Positions 40,491 through 49,620 of a stretch of 64,000 nucleotides of DNA are shown one piece after another. The first letter of the stretch is position 1, and every line of letters starts with the position of its first letter. The notes under the pieces are model-generated. The model was not told the origin of the DNA. It did not search any database and saw nothing but the letters and a program-made list of their open reading frames with translations. Source of the DNA: CAZYJR01 sp964647905 (lineage in GTDB: Bacteria; Desulfobacterota; DSM-4660; Desulfatiglandales; HGW-15). The position numbers were made by a program, and so were the translations under genes. Location: positions 112,194 to 176,193 of the forward strand of contig CAZYJR010000004.1 of NCBI GenBank assembly GCA_964647905.1, in the 5' to 3' direction.

Positions 40491-42011
40491 ATGGACTATT
40501 ACAAGCTCTTCAACCTGGAAAGAGAGCCCTTTTCGAACACGCCGGACCCGGATTTTTTCTATCGCTCCACCAGGCATGTGGAGTGCCTCCAGAAGCTGGA
40601 GATAGCCGTGCGCCTCCGCCGGGGGCTTTGCATCGTGCAGGGGGAGGTGGGAACCGGCAAGACCACGCTTTGCAGGCAGCTCATTCGCACCCTGTCAACC
40701 GACGAGTCCATCCGGGTGCACCTGATACTGGACCCCTGCTTCGAGGGGGCCGAGCTCATGGCGGCGGCTCTCAACCGGATGCTGAACGGCCGGGAAAAGG
40801 CGGCCGCCTGCTCCACCATGGCGGAGCACAAGGAAATGATAAAGGACCGCCTCTTCCGGGCCGGGGTGGACGGCCAAGAGGCGACGGTCTTGATAATAGA
40901 CGAGGGGCAGAAGCTCCCCGGCCGCTGCATCGAGTTCATGCGCGAGATCCTGAACTATGAGACCAACCGTCACAAGCTGATCCAGATCGTTGTCTTCGCC
41001 CAGGAGGAGATGGCAGACCTGCTCGCGGCCCATCCCAACTTCGCCGACAGGGCCGCCCTCTACCACCACCTGGGGCCGTTGAGCCGCGGTGATACGGCGA
41101 GGCTCATCCGATACCGCCTGGATAGGGCCGGCGCCGGGGAGAGAACGGCTTCCACACCGGTTTTCACCCACGGTGCCCTGCGCCGAATCCACCGGCACAG
41201 CAGGGGGTACCCGAGGAGAATCGTCAACCTGGCCCACACGAGCCTGCTTCTGCTCCTGATAAAGGGCACCGGCAGAGCGACCCGGTCTATCGTGAATCAG
41301 GCCGCCAAGAGCCTGCCGGCGGCCCCGCCGCAGCCGAGGATCTCTTATGGGATCCGCGCAGCCGGCGTCTCCGCGGCGGCCGCCCTGATCCTCCTGGCGG
41401 CCCTGGCAGGGGCCCGGCACTGGTCCGGTCCGGCCCCGTCCCGGGAGCAAGGCCGAGGAGCTCCGAGTGAGAGGTGGGAGATCCCTGCAAGGCCCGTGGA
41501 GGCCGCCTCGCCCTCCCCGCCGGCTACGCTGGGCGGGATCCGGATCATCAGGAATGAAAAGCTATGGGACATGCTGGAGCGGGTTTACGGATCCGCCACG
41601 GTCAGGCTCCTGGAGGAGGTCAAGGCGGCCAATCCGCACATCGAGGACCCGAATCTGATCCGGCCGGGCGAAACGGTCTCCTTTCCCGTCCCTGAGGCGA
41701 GGCCGGTGGAGAGCGGAGAGCGCTGCTGGATAGCCTGGGAGGAGTCCGCGGATCTGGAGCAAGCATACCGCGCCCTGGCCGCCCGGCGGGATGCCGGGCT
41801 TCGCATACTTAGCTATTGGACGCCTCGGGGCGGAGCGGTGCACGCCCTGGTCCGGAGAGGCTCGTTCGCCGGGGCCCAAGAAGCCCGGAGGGCCATGGAG
41901 GATATCCGCCCGGAGCTGCGCCGGGAGGCCCGGCTGCTGGACCTCGGCGATCCAGGGGTGCGCCTGCTGGGCGCCCCGGCGGATCAATCGGCCCGATCCG
42001 TGGGAAAGTGA
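40491..42011 (+). CDS. mshM: MshM/ExeA-type AAA ATPase with LysM and C-terminal peptidoglycan-type domain
   Basis: The 506-residue product starts at ATG 40491. The ExeA-like ATPase (Walker A GEVGTGKTT, Walker B LIIDEGQ, residues about 1-270) is followed by a helix (about 283-305), a linker and a LysM-like region (NEKLWDMLERVYGSATVRLLEEVKAANPHIEDPNLIRPGETV). The last ~100 residues resemble a SPOR-like domain. It would remodel the cell wall for secretin insertion. It is homologous in design to the ATPase at 30309-31925. Confidence 0.85.
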   Translation: MDYYKLFNLEREPFSNTPDPDFFYRSTRHVECLQKLEIAVRLRRGLCIVQGEVGTGKTTLCRQLIRTLSTDESIRVHLILDPCFEGAELMAAALNRMLNGREKAAACSTMAEHKEMIKDRLFRAGVDGQEATVLIIDEGQKLPGRCIEFMREILNYETNRHKLIQIVVFAQEEMADLLAAHPNFADRAALYHHLGPLSRGDTARLIRYRLDRAGAGERTASTPVFTHGALRRIHRHSRGYPRRIVNLAHTSLLLLLIKGTGRATRSIVNQAAKSLPAAPPQPRISYGIRAAGVSAAAALILLAALAGARHWSGPAPSREQGRGAPSERWEIPARPVEAASPSPPATLGGIRIIRNEKLWDMLERVYGSATVRLLEEVKAANPHIEDPNLIRPGETVSFPVPEARPVESGERCWIAWEESADLEQAYRALAARRDAGLRILSYWTPRGGAVHALVRRGSFAGAQEARRAMEDIRPELRREARLLDLGDPGVRLLGAPADQSARSVGK

Positions 42012-42021
42012 GGGGAGTCGC

Positions 42022-43728
42022 TTGAGAAGAAAGCTCAGACTGGGTGAAATGCTGGTCCAGGAAGGCTTCCTCAGCCGGGAGGAGCTTCAGTCCGCCCTGA
42101 GGGAGAAGAAAAAGTCGGACCTCAAGCTGGGGGAATTCCTGGTCCACTGCGACCGGTGCAAGGAGGAGGACATTGTGGAGATGCTCGGCCGGCAGCTTCG
42201 CATCGACCGCTATAATCCCTCCAAATACCCGATCGACCCGAGCCTCTCCGAGCTCGTCTCCGCGGAGACCGCCAAGGAAAAGGGAGTGGTGCCGGTGGCA
42301 AAAGAGGGAAACGTGCTCAGCGTGGCCACCACCGATCCCCTGGACATTGACGCCCTGGATTCCCTGGAGGTCTCGACCGGCATGGAGATAGAGCCGCTGG
42401 TCGCCACGGAGGCCGATTTCGAGCAGGCCTTCAGCTCCCTCTACGGGCTTTACAGGGGCATGGACGATGTGCTCAAGAGCGTGGACCGGGATGTGGCCGC
42501 CTCTCACGCGCCCGAGGAAACCGGGAACGGGGGCGATGCGGACGCCGATGCCCTCGAGGGCCAGGCCGACCAGGCCCCGGTGATAAGGCTGGTCAACACC
42601 ATCCTGGCCCAGGCGGTGGGCCAAAAGGCCAGCGACGTACACCTCAGCCCGGAAAAGGACCGCGTCCAGGCGAGGTTCAGGGTGGACGGGAGGCTGAGGG
42701 AGGTGCCCGCCCCTCCCAAGAGGCTGATGCCCGCTCTGGTCTCCAGGATCAAGATCCTCTCGGACATGGACATCTCGGTCACCCGCGTGCCCCAGGACGG
42801 CCGATTCACCGTCACCATGAACCGGCGGGAGATAAACGTCCGCGTGTCCTGCATTCCCACCATCTACGGGGAAAACGTGGTCATGAGGCTCCTGGACATG
42901 AGCTCCGGGATCTACAGCCTGGACGAGCTGGGCATGAATCCGGGCGATTTGAGGAAGATGGAGGAAGCGATCCGCAAGCCCTACGGCATGATCCTCTCCA
43001 CCGGTCCCACGGGCAGCGGCAAGAGCACCAGCCTCTACGCCTTACTCAAGCGCATCAACCGCCCGGACATCAACATCATCACCCTGGAGGACCCGGTGGA
43101 GTACCGGGTGGACGGCATAAGGCAGGTCCAGCTCAACACCCGCGCCGGCATGACCTTCGCCTCTGGACTGCGCTCCCTCCTGCGACAGGACCCGGACGTG
43201 ATCATGGTGGGCGAGATGCGGGACGCTGAGACCGCCCGGATCGGGGTCCAGGCGGCCATGACCGGGCACCGGGTGCTCTCCACCGTGCATACCAATGACG
43301 CGGCCGGGGCCGTGACCCGGCTGATGGACATGGGCGTGGAGCCGTTCCTGATCTCCTCGGTGCTCCTGGTCTCCTTCGCCCAGCGCCTGATGCGCAGGGT
43401 CTGCTCCGACTGCGCCGAGCCCTACGATCCCCCGGAGGAGGGGCTCAGGGCCCTCGGGCTCAGAAACACCTCCAAGTGCGATTTCAAGCGGGGTAGGGGC
43501 TGCCACCTCTGCATGAACACCGGCTACCGCGGCCGGACCGCGGTCTTCGAGGTACTGAGAGTGGACCAGGAGGTCCAGGATATGATCGTGAGGAAGGTCT
43601 CGGCAGCCGAGATGACCTGGACCCTGGCCAAGTCGGGCAAGCTGAGGCTCCTTCGCCAAGACGCCGCCCTCAAGGTCTGCCGGGGCGAGACCACGGTGGA
43701 CGAGGCCCTGTCCGTGGTCATGGTCTAG
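42022..43728 (+). CDS. mshE: MshE-type pilus assembly ATPase (GspE/PilB family)
   Basis: The 568-residue product starts at TTG 42022 after GGGGAG. An MshEN domain (residues about 4-60) has RLGEMLVQEGFLSREELQSALREK, then KLGEFLVHCD. C-di-GMP-binding MshEN repeats require R-L-G-x-x-L-x-x-x-G and a terminal Gln; the first Gln is Lys and the second Gly is Asp here. The ATPase domain has Walker A GPTGSGKST, the Asp box, Walker B (VIMVGEMRD) and a four-Cys zinc motif (CSDC ... CHLC). It powers pilus extension. Confidence 0.92.
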   Translation: MRRKLRLGEMLVQEGFLSREELQSALREKKKSDLKLGEFLVHCDRCKEEDIVEMLGRQLRIDRYNPSKYPIDPSLSELVSAETAKEKGVVPVAKEGNVLSVATTDPLDIDALDSLEVSTGMEIEPLVATEADFEQAFSSLYGLYRGMDDVLKSVDRDVAASHAPEETGNGGDADADALEGQADQAPVIRLVNTILAQAVGQKASDVHLSPEKDRVQARFRVDGRLREVPAPPKRLMPALVSRIKILSDMDISVTRVPQDGRFTVTMNRREINVRVSCIPTIYGENVVMRLLDMSSGIYSLDELGMNPGDLRKMEEAIRKPYGMILSTGPTGSGKSTSLYALLKRINRPDINIITLEDPVEYRVDGIRQVQLNTRAGMTFASGLRSLLRQDPDVIMVGEMRDAETARIGVQAAMTGHRVLSTVHTNDAAGAVTRLMDMGVEPFLISSVLLVSFAQRLMRRVCSDCAEPYDPPEEGLRALGLRNTSKCDFKRGRGCHLCMNTGYRGRTAVFEVLRVDQEVQDMIVRKVSAAEMTWTLAKSGKLRLLRQDAALKVCRGETTVDEALSVVMV

Positions 43729-43758
43729 GATCAATAAAAAGGGGGATTGGTCCGGTCG

Positions 43759-44973
43759 ATGCGGTACTCGTACAAGGCCATAAGCCAGGCCGGGGCCGAG
43801 GTCTCCGGGGTGATCGACGCGGATTCGCCCGAGGAGGCCGAGGACAAGCTTGCCGCCCGGGACCTGATTCCCAGGAGCGTAAAGGCCGGCTCCAGGGGGG
43901 CGCGCGGGGACCTCGGCGAGAGGATCAGGCTGTGGTTCGCCCGGGTCAAGACCCCGGACCTGGTGATCTTCAGCAAGCAGTTCAGGACGCTTTTCAACGC
44001 CGGGATCCCGATGACCAACCTCCTGGAGATCCTGGAGCAGCAGACCGAAAACCCGAGGCTCAGGAGGGCCGCGGCCCGGATGGCCGGGGACGTCCAGGCG
44101 GGAAGATCCCTGACCGAGGCCTTCCAGGGCGACCCGGGCGTCTTCTCCCCGCTCTACTCCAGCATGATCCGGGCCGGTGAGACCAGCGGCCGCCTGGTGG
44201 AGGTCATGGACCGCCTGATCTACCTCCTCCAGCACGAGCACAAGGTCAAGTCCGACATAAAGAGCGCCCTCCAGTACCCCGCCCTGGTGGTCGTGGCCCT
44301 GGTGGCGGCCTTCATGTTCCTCCTCACCTTCGTCATCCCCAGGTTCGCCACCATCTTCGAGAACGCGAAAATAGAGCTCCCCCTGCCTACCAGGATCTGC
44401 CTCCTCCTCCATCAATGGATCATCGTCTACTGGCCCTTGACCCTGGCGGTGCTGTTGGCCCTCATCTTGGCCGCATATTTCGCCTTGAAGACCGACAGGG
44501 GGCGGTACGCCAAGGACTACCTGCTGCTCAAGATGCCCATACTGGGGCCCGTGTTCCAAAAGGCGGCCATGTCCAGGTTCGCCTCCATGTTCTCCATCCT
44601 CCAGGCGAGCGGGATCTCGGTCCTGGACGCCCTGGAGATCCTCTCGGGCACCATAGGGAACAAGGCCGTATCCCGGGAGTTCGGCCGGGTCCAGGAGCAG
44701 TTGAGACAGGGAAGGAGCATTTCCGAACCCCTGGGAAACGCGAGGTTCTTCACCCCCATGGTGGTGAACATGGTGGCGATAGGAGAGGAATCCGGGAACC
44801 TGGACGAGGTGCTGGGCGAGGTCTCCAGGCACTACGACGACGAGGTGGAGTACTCGGTGGGCCGCATGGCCGAGACCGTGGGGCCGATTCTTGTGGTGGC
44901 CCTGGCCGCCGTAGTGGGGTTTTTCGCCCTGGCGATCTTCCTTCCCATGTGGGATTTAGTAAAGGTGGTATGA
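43759..44973 (+). CDS. mshG: MshG/GspF-type inner-membrane platform protein
   Basis: The 404-residue product starts at ATG 43759. It has two GspF repeats of about 120 residues, each with a cytoplasmic helix bundle (FSKQFRTLFNAGIPMTNLLEIL and FASMFSILQASGISVLDALEIL) and three transmembrane helices overall, as in PilC/GspF. It connects the assembly ATPase to the growing pilus. Confidence 0.92.
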   Translation: MRYSYKAISQAGAEVSGVIDADSPEEAEDKLAARDLIPRSVKAGSRGARGDLGERIRLWFARVKTPDLVIFSKQFRTLFNAGIPMTNLLEILEQQTENPRLRRAAARMAGDVQAGRSLTEAFQGDPGVFSPLYSSMIRAGETSGRLVEVMDRLIYLLQHEHKVKSDIKSALQYPALVVVALVAAFMFLLTFVIPRFATIFENAKIELPLPTRICLLLHQWIIVYWPLTLAVLLALILAAYFALKTDRGRYAKDYLLLKMPILGPVFQKAAMSRFASMFSILQASGISVLDALEILSGTIGNKAVSREFGRVQEQLRQGRSISEPLGNARFFTPMVVNMVAIGEESGNLDEVLGEVSRHYDDEVEYSVGRMAETVGPILVVALAAVVGFFALAIFLPMWDLVKVV

Positions 44974-44993
44974 GAATTTGCCGATAAATAGGG

Positions 44994-45023
44994 TTGACAA
45001 CACATCGGCCGGTTCCCTAAATG
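44994..45023 (+). promoter_or_regulatory. Candidate promoter of the major pilin gene
   Basis: TTGACA (44994-44999) and TAAATG (45018-45023) with 18 bases between. Weak -10. A separate promoter would fit the higher demand for major pilin. Confidence 0.35.
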
Positions 45024-45058
45024 TAAACAGGTATCGGAACAGCTCAGGAGGAGAGGAC

Positions 45059-45466
45059 ATGGAAGCAAAAGACAGAATCAAAGGGCAGGGCGGTTTCACG
45101 CTGATCGAGATAATAGCCGTCTTGATAATACTGGGCATACTGGCGGCGGTCGCGGTGCCCAGGTTCGTGGACCTCTCGGACGAGGCGGAAAAAGCCGCGG
45201 TCAACGCCCAGGCCAACAGCCTCTCCTCGGGCAGCGCCATCAACTTCGCTGCATGGAAGCTGAAGGACGGCGGCGGAACCACAAACTCTTATTCGATTGG
45301 CGTCAGCGCCTGTGGTGATGCGGTAAGCCTTGCCCCTGACTTCGACGATGACAGGTTCAGTATATCCGCGAATACCAGCGGTGCCGCGGTATATTCTCCT
45401 TTTACATTGCTGTTGACAGACGGTACCACACCTCCATCCACAACATGTTACGTCGTGCTTGATTGA
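45059..45466 (+). CDS. Type IV pilin, MshA/MshB-like major pilin candidate
   Basis: The 135-residue product starts at ATG 45059 after AGGAGGAG. Prepilin peptidase site G-FTLIE follows a 12-residue leader, then a hydrophobic helix (IAVLIILGILAAVAVPRFV) with Glu5. Two cysteines (SACGDAV and the penultimate TTCYVVLD) could form the C-terminal disulfide loop. Its size and position after mshG fit the main pilus subunit. Confidence 0.88.
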   Translation: MEAKDRIKGQGGFTLIEIIAVLIILGILAAVAVPRFVDLSDEAEKAAVNAQANSLSSGSAINFAAWKLKDGGGTTNSYSIGVSACGDAVSLAPDFDDDRFSISANTSGAAVYSPFTLLLTDGTTPPSTTCYVVLD

Positions 45467-45539
45467 AATCGAGTAAGACCGGAATCAATCGCCCTCCCTT
45501 CCCAGTACCTGACCGAGGGGAAGGGGCTCACGTTCCCCG

Positions 45540-47612
45540 CTACGGTGCCATCCCCTGCAAACTCTCCCGTATGACGGGAAGGAGTGCGGCAGGGTCTATG
45601 AAATAAGCGTTCAACGGGTTGTCCCGGGCCGCCGCCCTCAGGAAATCCTCCCATGAGCCGCCCTTCTTGAGGCATGTGAGCCTCTCCACCGTTTCGTCCC
45701 GCGCTTGATGATCCCCGGACCTGTGATAAGCCTCCACCAGCGCGAAGAGGGCCTCCCGGTCCCCGGGCTCTGCGTCCAAGGCAAAGCCGAGGTACTTGGA
45801 TGCCGCCGCCGGAAAGCCCTCCTTGAGCCTGGCGGCCCCCAGGAGCTTGTAGAACTTCGGAGGATCCATGTTGTTAGCCAGCGCCTCCCGGGCGATCCTC
45901 CCGCACCCGTCGTGGTCGCCCTGTCGCAGCCGGCTCAATCCGCGGATATAGGGGAAGAGTTCGTTCTCCGGCCAGGCCTTGGACGCCTCAAAGGCCAAGG
46001 CCTCGGCGTAGTCGGCACGGCCTAGTGCCAGCGCGCTGATGGCCGAGTAGTACCATGTATTCCACAGGCCCGGATAAATGGCCCGGGCCGTCTCGGCATT
46101 ATGGAAGGCCTTTTCCAGGTCCCCGGCCGCGTGGAAATAGTAGCGGCTCAGGTTGTAGTAAAGCACCCCTTCATTAGTCGCATTTTGGTAGTAATCAAGC
46201 TCTCGGGCCCTGAGGAATGCTTGATAAGCCTTCTCATAAGAGCCTTCGTCGAAGAGGGCGTTTCCCAGGTTGATGTGGACCCGGCTTAGGCCCGGGGCCT
46301 TGCCCGCGTTGTCCCGCCAGAGGGCCGGGGGGTCGGCGAAGAGCTCGTTGCGGTCATATACGGTGCGGCCCTGATCCACCCATACCACTATCACCAAGAG
46401 CACTATGCCGGCCCGGATCACTCTCCTGTGCGAGAAATATCGGAGGGACCGCACAATGAGAACCGCTATGGGCACGAAGAAGAAAAATGAGGGTATGTAG
46501 TTCCGGTGCTCATAGATGAGCTCGAGCGGAATAAAGGAGCTCTCGATTAAGTGGTTGAGGAAAAAGAAGAGGATGCAAAACGAGAGGAGCGGGTTTTTTC
46601 GTGACCGTACCAGGGCGAAGGCTGCGGCCCCGGCGACTGCCGCTATGGAGATCAGCGTGGCAGCAGGGCTCAGGAGGCCGGTGGAGACCTCCACTTGATG
46701 GAGGAGCGCCAGGCGGTTTCCGATAGGGTAGAGGAGCAGGGATATGTAGAAGAGTATGATCCTGGGCTCGGTCAACAGCCGCTCTCCCAGGGTGAAGGGT
46801 CTTCTTTCATACCCGCTCAGGATGGATTCGGGGTCGGTGTGCAATAGCCCCAGCACCACTACGACGCCCAGTGGCATGGCGGCCAGGGCCAAGCCCCTCT
46901 TTATCGCCGCCCGGCTCACCCCCTGAATCAGAAAAAGCTCATAGAGGAAGACGGAGACCGGCAGCATGGCCGCATTTTCCTTGGAGCCGAATGCGAGGAC
47001 CGCGCTCATTGACGCCAGGGAGAAGAAAAGCACTTGACGCCGGCGCGCCCCGGCGGTCCTACCCAGGAGATAGAAGTACATGGACGTGATGTAGAAAAGA
47101 CCCGCCATGCTCGCCATGCGCTGGACGATATAGGTGACCGCGGTCACCTGGATGGGGTTGAGCGCCCAGAAGACCGCGGCCAAGAGGGCGGTGGAGTATG
47201 CATGAGGGCCGTGGTATTCTCTCAGCAGAGGAAGCTTCAAGGTCTTCAGTATAAACAGGAACAGGAAGAGCGAAGTCAGGAAATGGATGGAGAAATTGAC
47301 CAGGTGGTACCCGAAGACATCGGTCCCGCCGAAGTAGTGGTTGATGCCGAAGGAGAGATATGCCAGGGGCCTGGCCAGACCCCCTTTGAGCCCGTATAAT
47401 GAAGCCTTGAGAGAAGCGGGGCTCAGGTCTTCCAGATGGACGTTCTTGTTGTCAATGATATTGAGGGCGTCGTCGAAGACCCACGTGCCCTGGAAGCTGT
47501 TGGCGTACGCAACCAGCAGGAGCAGAAAGAGGAGCACCGCCGGGATGCAAAAGTCGGCGAATCCTGCGGGCGGTCTGAGCGTGAAGATCCGGAAGTCTCG
47601 ATCCGAGGCCAT
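45540..47612 (-). CDS. GT-C-like membrane protein with TPR domain (TMTC/pilin glycosylation type)
   Basis: The 690-residue product starts at ATG 47612 (a longer TTG frame to 47693 is possible). About ten hydrophobic segments precede residue 420; the first loop has TWVFDDALNIIDNKN, the acidic pair typical of GT-C glycosyltransferases, and RPLAYLSFGINHYFGG. The C-terminal 240 residues are tetratricopeptide-like helices. Related proteins often sit in pilin loci of Desulfobacterota and may glycosylate pilins. It is encoded on the opposite strand inside the pilin array. Confidence 0.75.
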   Translation of the reverse strand: MASDRDFRIFTLRPPAGFADFCIPAVLLFLLLLVAYANSFQGTWVFDDALNIIDNKNVHLEDLSPASLKASLYGLKGGLARPLAYLSFGINHYFGGTDVFGYHLVNFSIHFLTSLFLFLFILKTLKLPLLREYHGPHAYSTALLAAVFWALNPIQVTAVTYIVQRMASMAGLFYITSMYFYLLGRTAGARRRQVLFFSLASMSAVLAFGSKENAAMLPVSVFLYELFLIQGVSRAAIKRGLALAAMPLGVVVVLGLLHTDPESILSGYERRPFTLGERLLTEPRIILFYISLLLYPIGNRLALLHQVEVSTGLLSPAATLISIAAVAGAAAFALVRSRKNPLLSFCILFFFLNHLIESSFIPLELIYEHRNYIPSFFFFVPIAVLIVRSLRYFSHRRVIRAGIVLLVIVVWVDQGRTVYDRNELFADPPALWRDNAGKAPGLSRVHINLGNALFDEGSYEKAYQAFLRARELDYYQNATNEGVLYYNLSRYYFHAAGDLEKAFHNAETARAIYPGLWNTWYYSAISALALGRADYAEALAFEASKAWPENELFPYIRGLSRLRQGDHDGCGRIAREALANNMDPPKFYKLLGAARLKEGFPAAASKYLGFALDAEPGDREALFALVEAYHRSGDHQARDETVERLTCLKKGGSWEDFLRAAARDNPLNAYFIDPAALLPVIRESLQGMAP

Positions 47613-47659
47613 AAGGCTTTTTGTGCTTCCCTCCGCATTGCCGGAAAGGGGATGATGGG

Positions 47660-48130
47660 TTGTTAATACCACAAAAGCCCCCTTTTTCAACAAGTCGATC
47701 GAATTTCCGCGGCTTCACCCTGCTGGAGGTGGTAGCGGTCCTGGTCATCTTGGGTGTGGCGGGGCTGGTTGCGGTATCCAGGTTCACCGACCCGGCCGCC
47801 GAGGAGATCGCCGCAAGCAACACCCTCAAGGCCCACCTCAGATACGCCCAGCTCCGCGCCATGGGCGACACGGTGCCCTGGTCCATAGTGATCGGCCGGT
47901 CTTCATACACCCTCCAAAGGGCCGGGGCCGCCCCTCCGGCTCCCCTGCCGGGCGAGAGCGGGCCCGGGAAGGACGTGGAGGTGGAGCTCAGCCCCTCGAC
48001 CACCATAACCTTCAGCAGTGCCAGGGGAGTGCCGCTGGACGGCGAGGGCGAGCCCTTGGCAAGCGACCTGACCATTTACGCGGGCTCACAATCGATAACC
48101 ATCGCCGCTGGGACCGGTTTCATCCCATGA
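47660..48130 (+). CDS. GspH/MshC-type minor pseudopilin
   Basis: The 156-residue product is read from TTG 47660, nine bases after AAAGGGGA. Cleavage G-FTLLEVVAVLVILGVAGLVA marks a class III prepilin. The mature part has LKAHLRYAQLRAMGDTVPWSIVIG, the GspH-like helix-strand pattern. It is divergent from the glycosyltransferase gene, 47 bases apart. Its stop overlaps the next ATG as ATGA. Confidence 0.8.
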   Translation: MLIPQKPPFSTSRSNFRGFTLLEVVAVLVILGVAGLVAVSRFTDPAAEEIAASNTLKAHLRYAQLRAMGDTVPWSIVIGRSSYTLQRAGAAPPAPLPGESGPGKDVEVELSPSTTITFSSARGVPLDGEGEPLASDLTIYAGSQSITIAAGTGFIP

Positions 48131-48267
48131 ACGAAAAGAGAGATCGAAAACTACGCAACCCCCGAGGGTTCACCCTGATCGAGGTGATCGTTAGGCGTTT
48201 CTTATTGACACCTAAAGACGCCTTCCGCTATCCTGCTACCCGAAAAACAAGTTCCTGTCCCGTATGA
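48127..48267 (+). pseudogene. Truncated minor pseudopilin (MshD-like), cut by AT-rich insert
   Basis: A good start overlaps the previous stop. The first 22 residues read as a prepilin (NPRGFTLIEVIV), then sequence changes abruptly at about 48192 to AT-rich DNA and the frame ends after 24 unrelated residues. The missing remainder is not found before the next pilin gene at 49151, so part was deleted when the insert arrived. Confidence 0.8.
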
Positions 48268-48431
48268 ATTATCTCAAAAGAGCATCGAGAGGCCTGTGGA
48301 TCAAAGAGCCAGCGGCAGTTTATTCATATGATGATGAATTTATCGAAGAACCTAACTCTCCATAATAAATATTGATATACTGATAACGCATAATTGATAA
48401 CCAATAACCGATAACGATTAATAAATATAAA

Positions 48432-48602
48432 ATGAAACGAGTATATAACAAAGCTAAAAATCATAAAGAAGCAGAGGAATGGGACATTCAGCAAAATCTG
48501 AATATGACCGTTGAAGAAAGACAGGAGACAGCAAAGCGACTTCGTATTCGAGTGTATGGAAAAAAAACCATAGACGTCAGAGAATCAATAAAGCGAAAAT
48601 GA
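48432..48602 (+). CDS. Small partner protein of a nucleotidyltransferase TA-like pair
   Basis: The 56-residue product (KRVYNKAKNHKEAEEWDIQQ, then MTVEERQETAKRLRIRVYG, then DVRES) is typical of the small gene that precedes DUF6036-type nucleotidyltransferases. Its stop overlaps the next start as ATGA, so the two are coupled. AT-rich codon use differs strongly from the pilin genes. It is too short for most gene finders. Confidence 0.65.
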   Translation: MKRVYNKAKNHKEAEEWDIQQNLNMTVEERQETAKRLRIRVYGKKTIDVRESIKRK

Positions 48603-49075
48603 AATCTTCATACTTCTCTCATGATATACAGGAATTTTTATTTCTTTTGTCCAATTATGAGGTCAAATATCTTATTGTTGGTGGAGAGGCGGTTATCTAT
48701 TATGGCCACCCACGTCTAACCGGTGATATCGATATCTTCTATAAACTATCTTCAAACAACGCTAAAAGACTATTCGAGGCATTAAAGGAATTCTGGGACG
48801 GCGAAATACCCGGCATTCAAAGCCGGATGGAACTTCTGGAGCCTGGGGTTATTATACAGTTTGGTGTGCCTCCGAACAGAATTGATCTTATAAATCGGAT
48901 AGAAAACGTACAGTTTGATATTGCCTGGCAAGAAAAAGTGACCGAGACCTTTACACTTCATGATAAATCTATATCAATCTACTATATAGGTATCAAGCAG
49001 TTAATCCAGAACAAGGCATCGCTTAAGAGGCCTAAAGACCTAGAGGACCTGAAATATTTAGAAAAAGTTCGGTAA
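48599..49075 (+). CDS. DUF6036/MNT-like nucleotidyltransferase
   Basis: The 158-residue product has the nucleotidyltransferase core KYLIVGGEAVIYYGHPRLTGDIDIFYK, where GGxA and D-x-D (D46, D48 approx.) are the catalytic elements, and a C-terminal helical part. Relatives are either minimal nucleotidyltransferases of AbiEii/MntA type or RNA-modifying toxins. It forms a two-gene module with the small gene upstream and is foreign in composition. Confidence 0.75.
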   Translation: MKSSYFSHDIQEFLFLLSNYEVKYLIVGGEAVIYYGHPRLTGDIDIFYKLSSNNAKRLFEALKEFWDGEIPGIQSRMELLEPGVIIQFGVPPNRIDLINRIENVQFDIAWQEKVTETFTLHDKSISIYYIGIKQLIQNKASLKRPKDLEDLKYLEKVR

Positions 49076-49150
49076 GCTTTGAATCTAAATAATCGAATGG
49101 AATCACATACTCCGACACTTCTTTGTCAAAATTGACCTCTTTGTGGGAAT

Positions 49151-49612
49151 ATGGATCTATCTCTAGTGAAGCGCTTCAATCGCCCCTCCCTCCAGGGAGG
49201 GTTCACCCTGGTCGAGGTGATCGTAACCATTATGGTCGCGGGCATGATCGCAGCGGTCCTTGCCCCTTTCATCGGCCCGGCGCTCACAAAGAGCCACGAA
49301 CCGTTGGAAAACCTCCGGAGCGCGGCCGATCTGAGCGCCGAGATGGCCAAGGTGGTGGCCGCTTATAGGAACGATCCCCCGGGCGATGTGTCTTCCATGA
49401 ACGATTTCAGGGATGGTATAGCCGATCTGGTGGACGCGGATACGGCCGCGGTGGCCGTGAACCAGCGGGTGATGTTTTCAGAGGATGACGAAGGCTTTGT
49501 TGAGGCTTCGTGCTCCCCGGCGGATTCCCTGGACTGCGTGCTCAAGGTCAGGCTCCGGGGCGTTGACAATCCCGGCGAGACATTGACTTACTACTTCCCA
49601 TACCGGAAGTAG
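49151..49612 (+). CDS. Minor pseudopilin
   Basis: The 153-residue product starts at ATG 49151 directly after the AT-rich insert, so its leader (MDLSLVKRFNRPSLQ) may be partly of foreign origin. The prepilin motif G-FTLVEVIVTIMVAGMIAAVLAPF is intact. The mature domain has LRSAADLSAEMAKVVAAYRND. It probably is the MshD-like subunit or a paralogue. Confidence 0.75.
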   Translation: MDLSLVKRFNRPSLQGGFTLVEVIVTIMVAGMIAAVLAPFIGPALTKSHEPLENLRSAADLSAEMAKVVAAYRNDPPGDVSSMNDFRDGIADLVDADTAAVAVNQRVMFSEDDEGFVEASCSPADSLDCVLKVRLRGVDNPGETLTYYFPYRK

Positions 49613-49620
49613 GGGGAGCC

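Noticed and set aside
39135..40577. 480-residue antisense frame over the secretin gene
   Set aside because: Shadow of mshL; no start site or domain.
43042..44832. 596-residue antisense frame across mshE and mshG
   Set aside because: Composition rich in His, Gly and Leu from reading GC-rich genes backwards; no known motifs.
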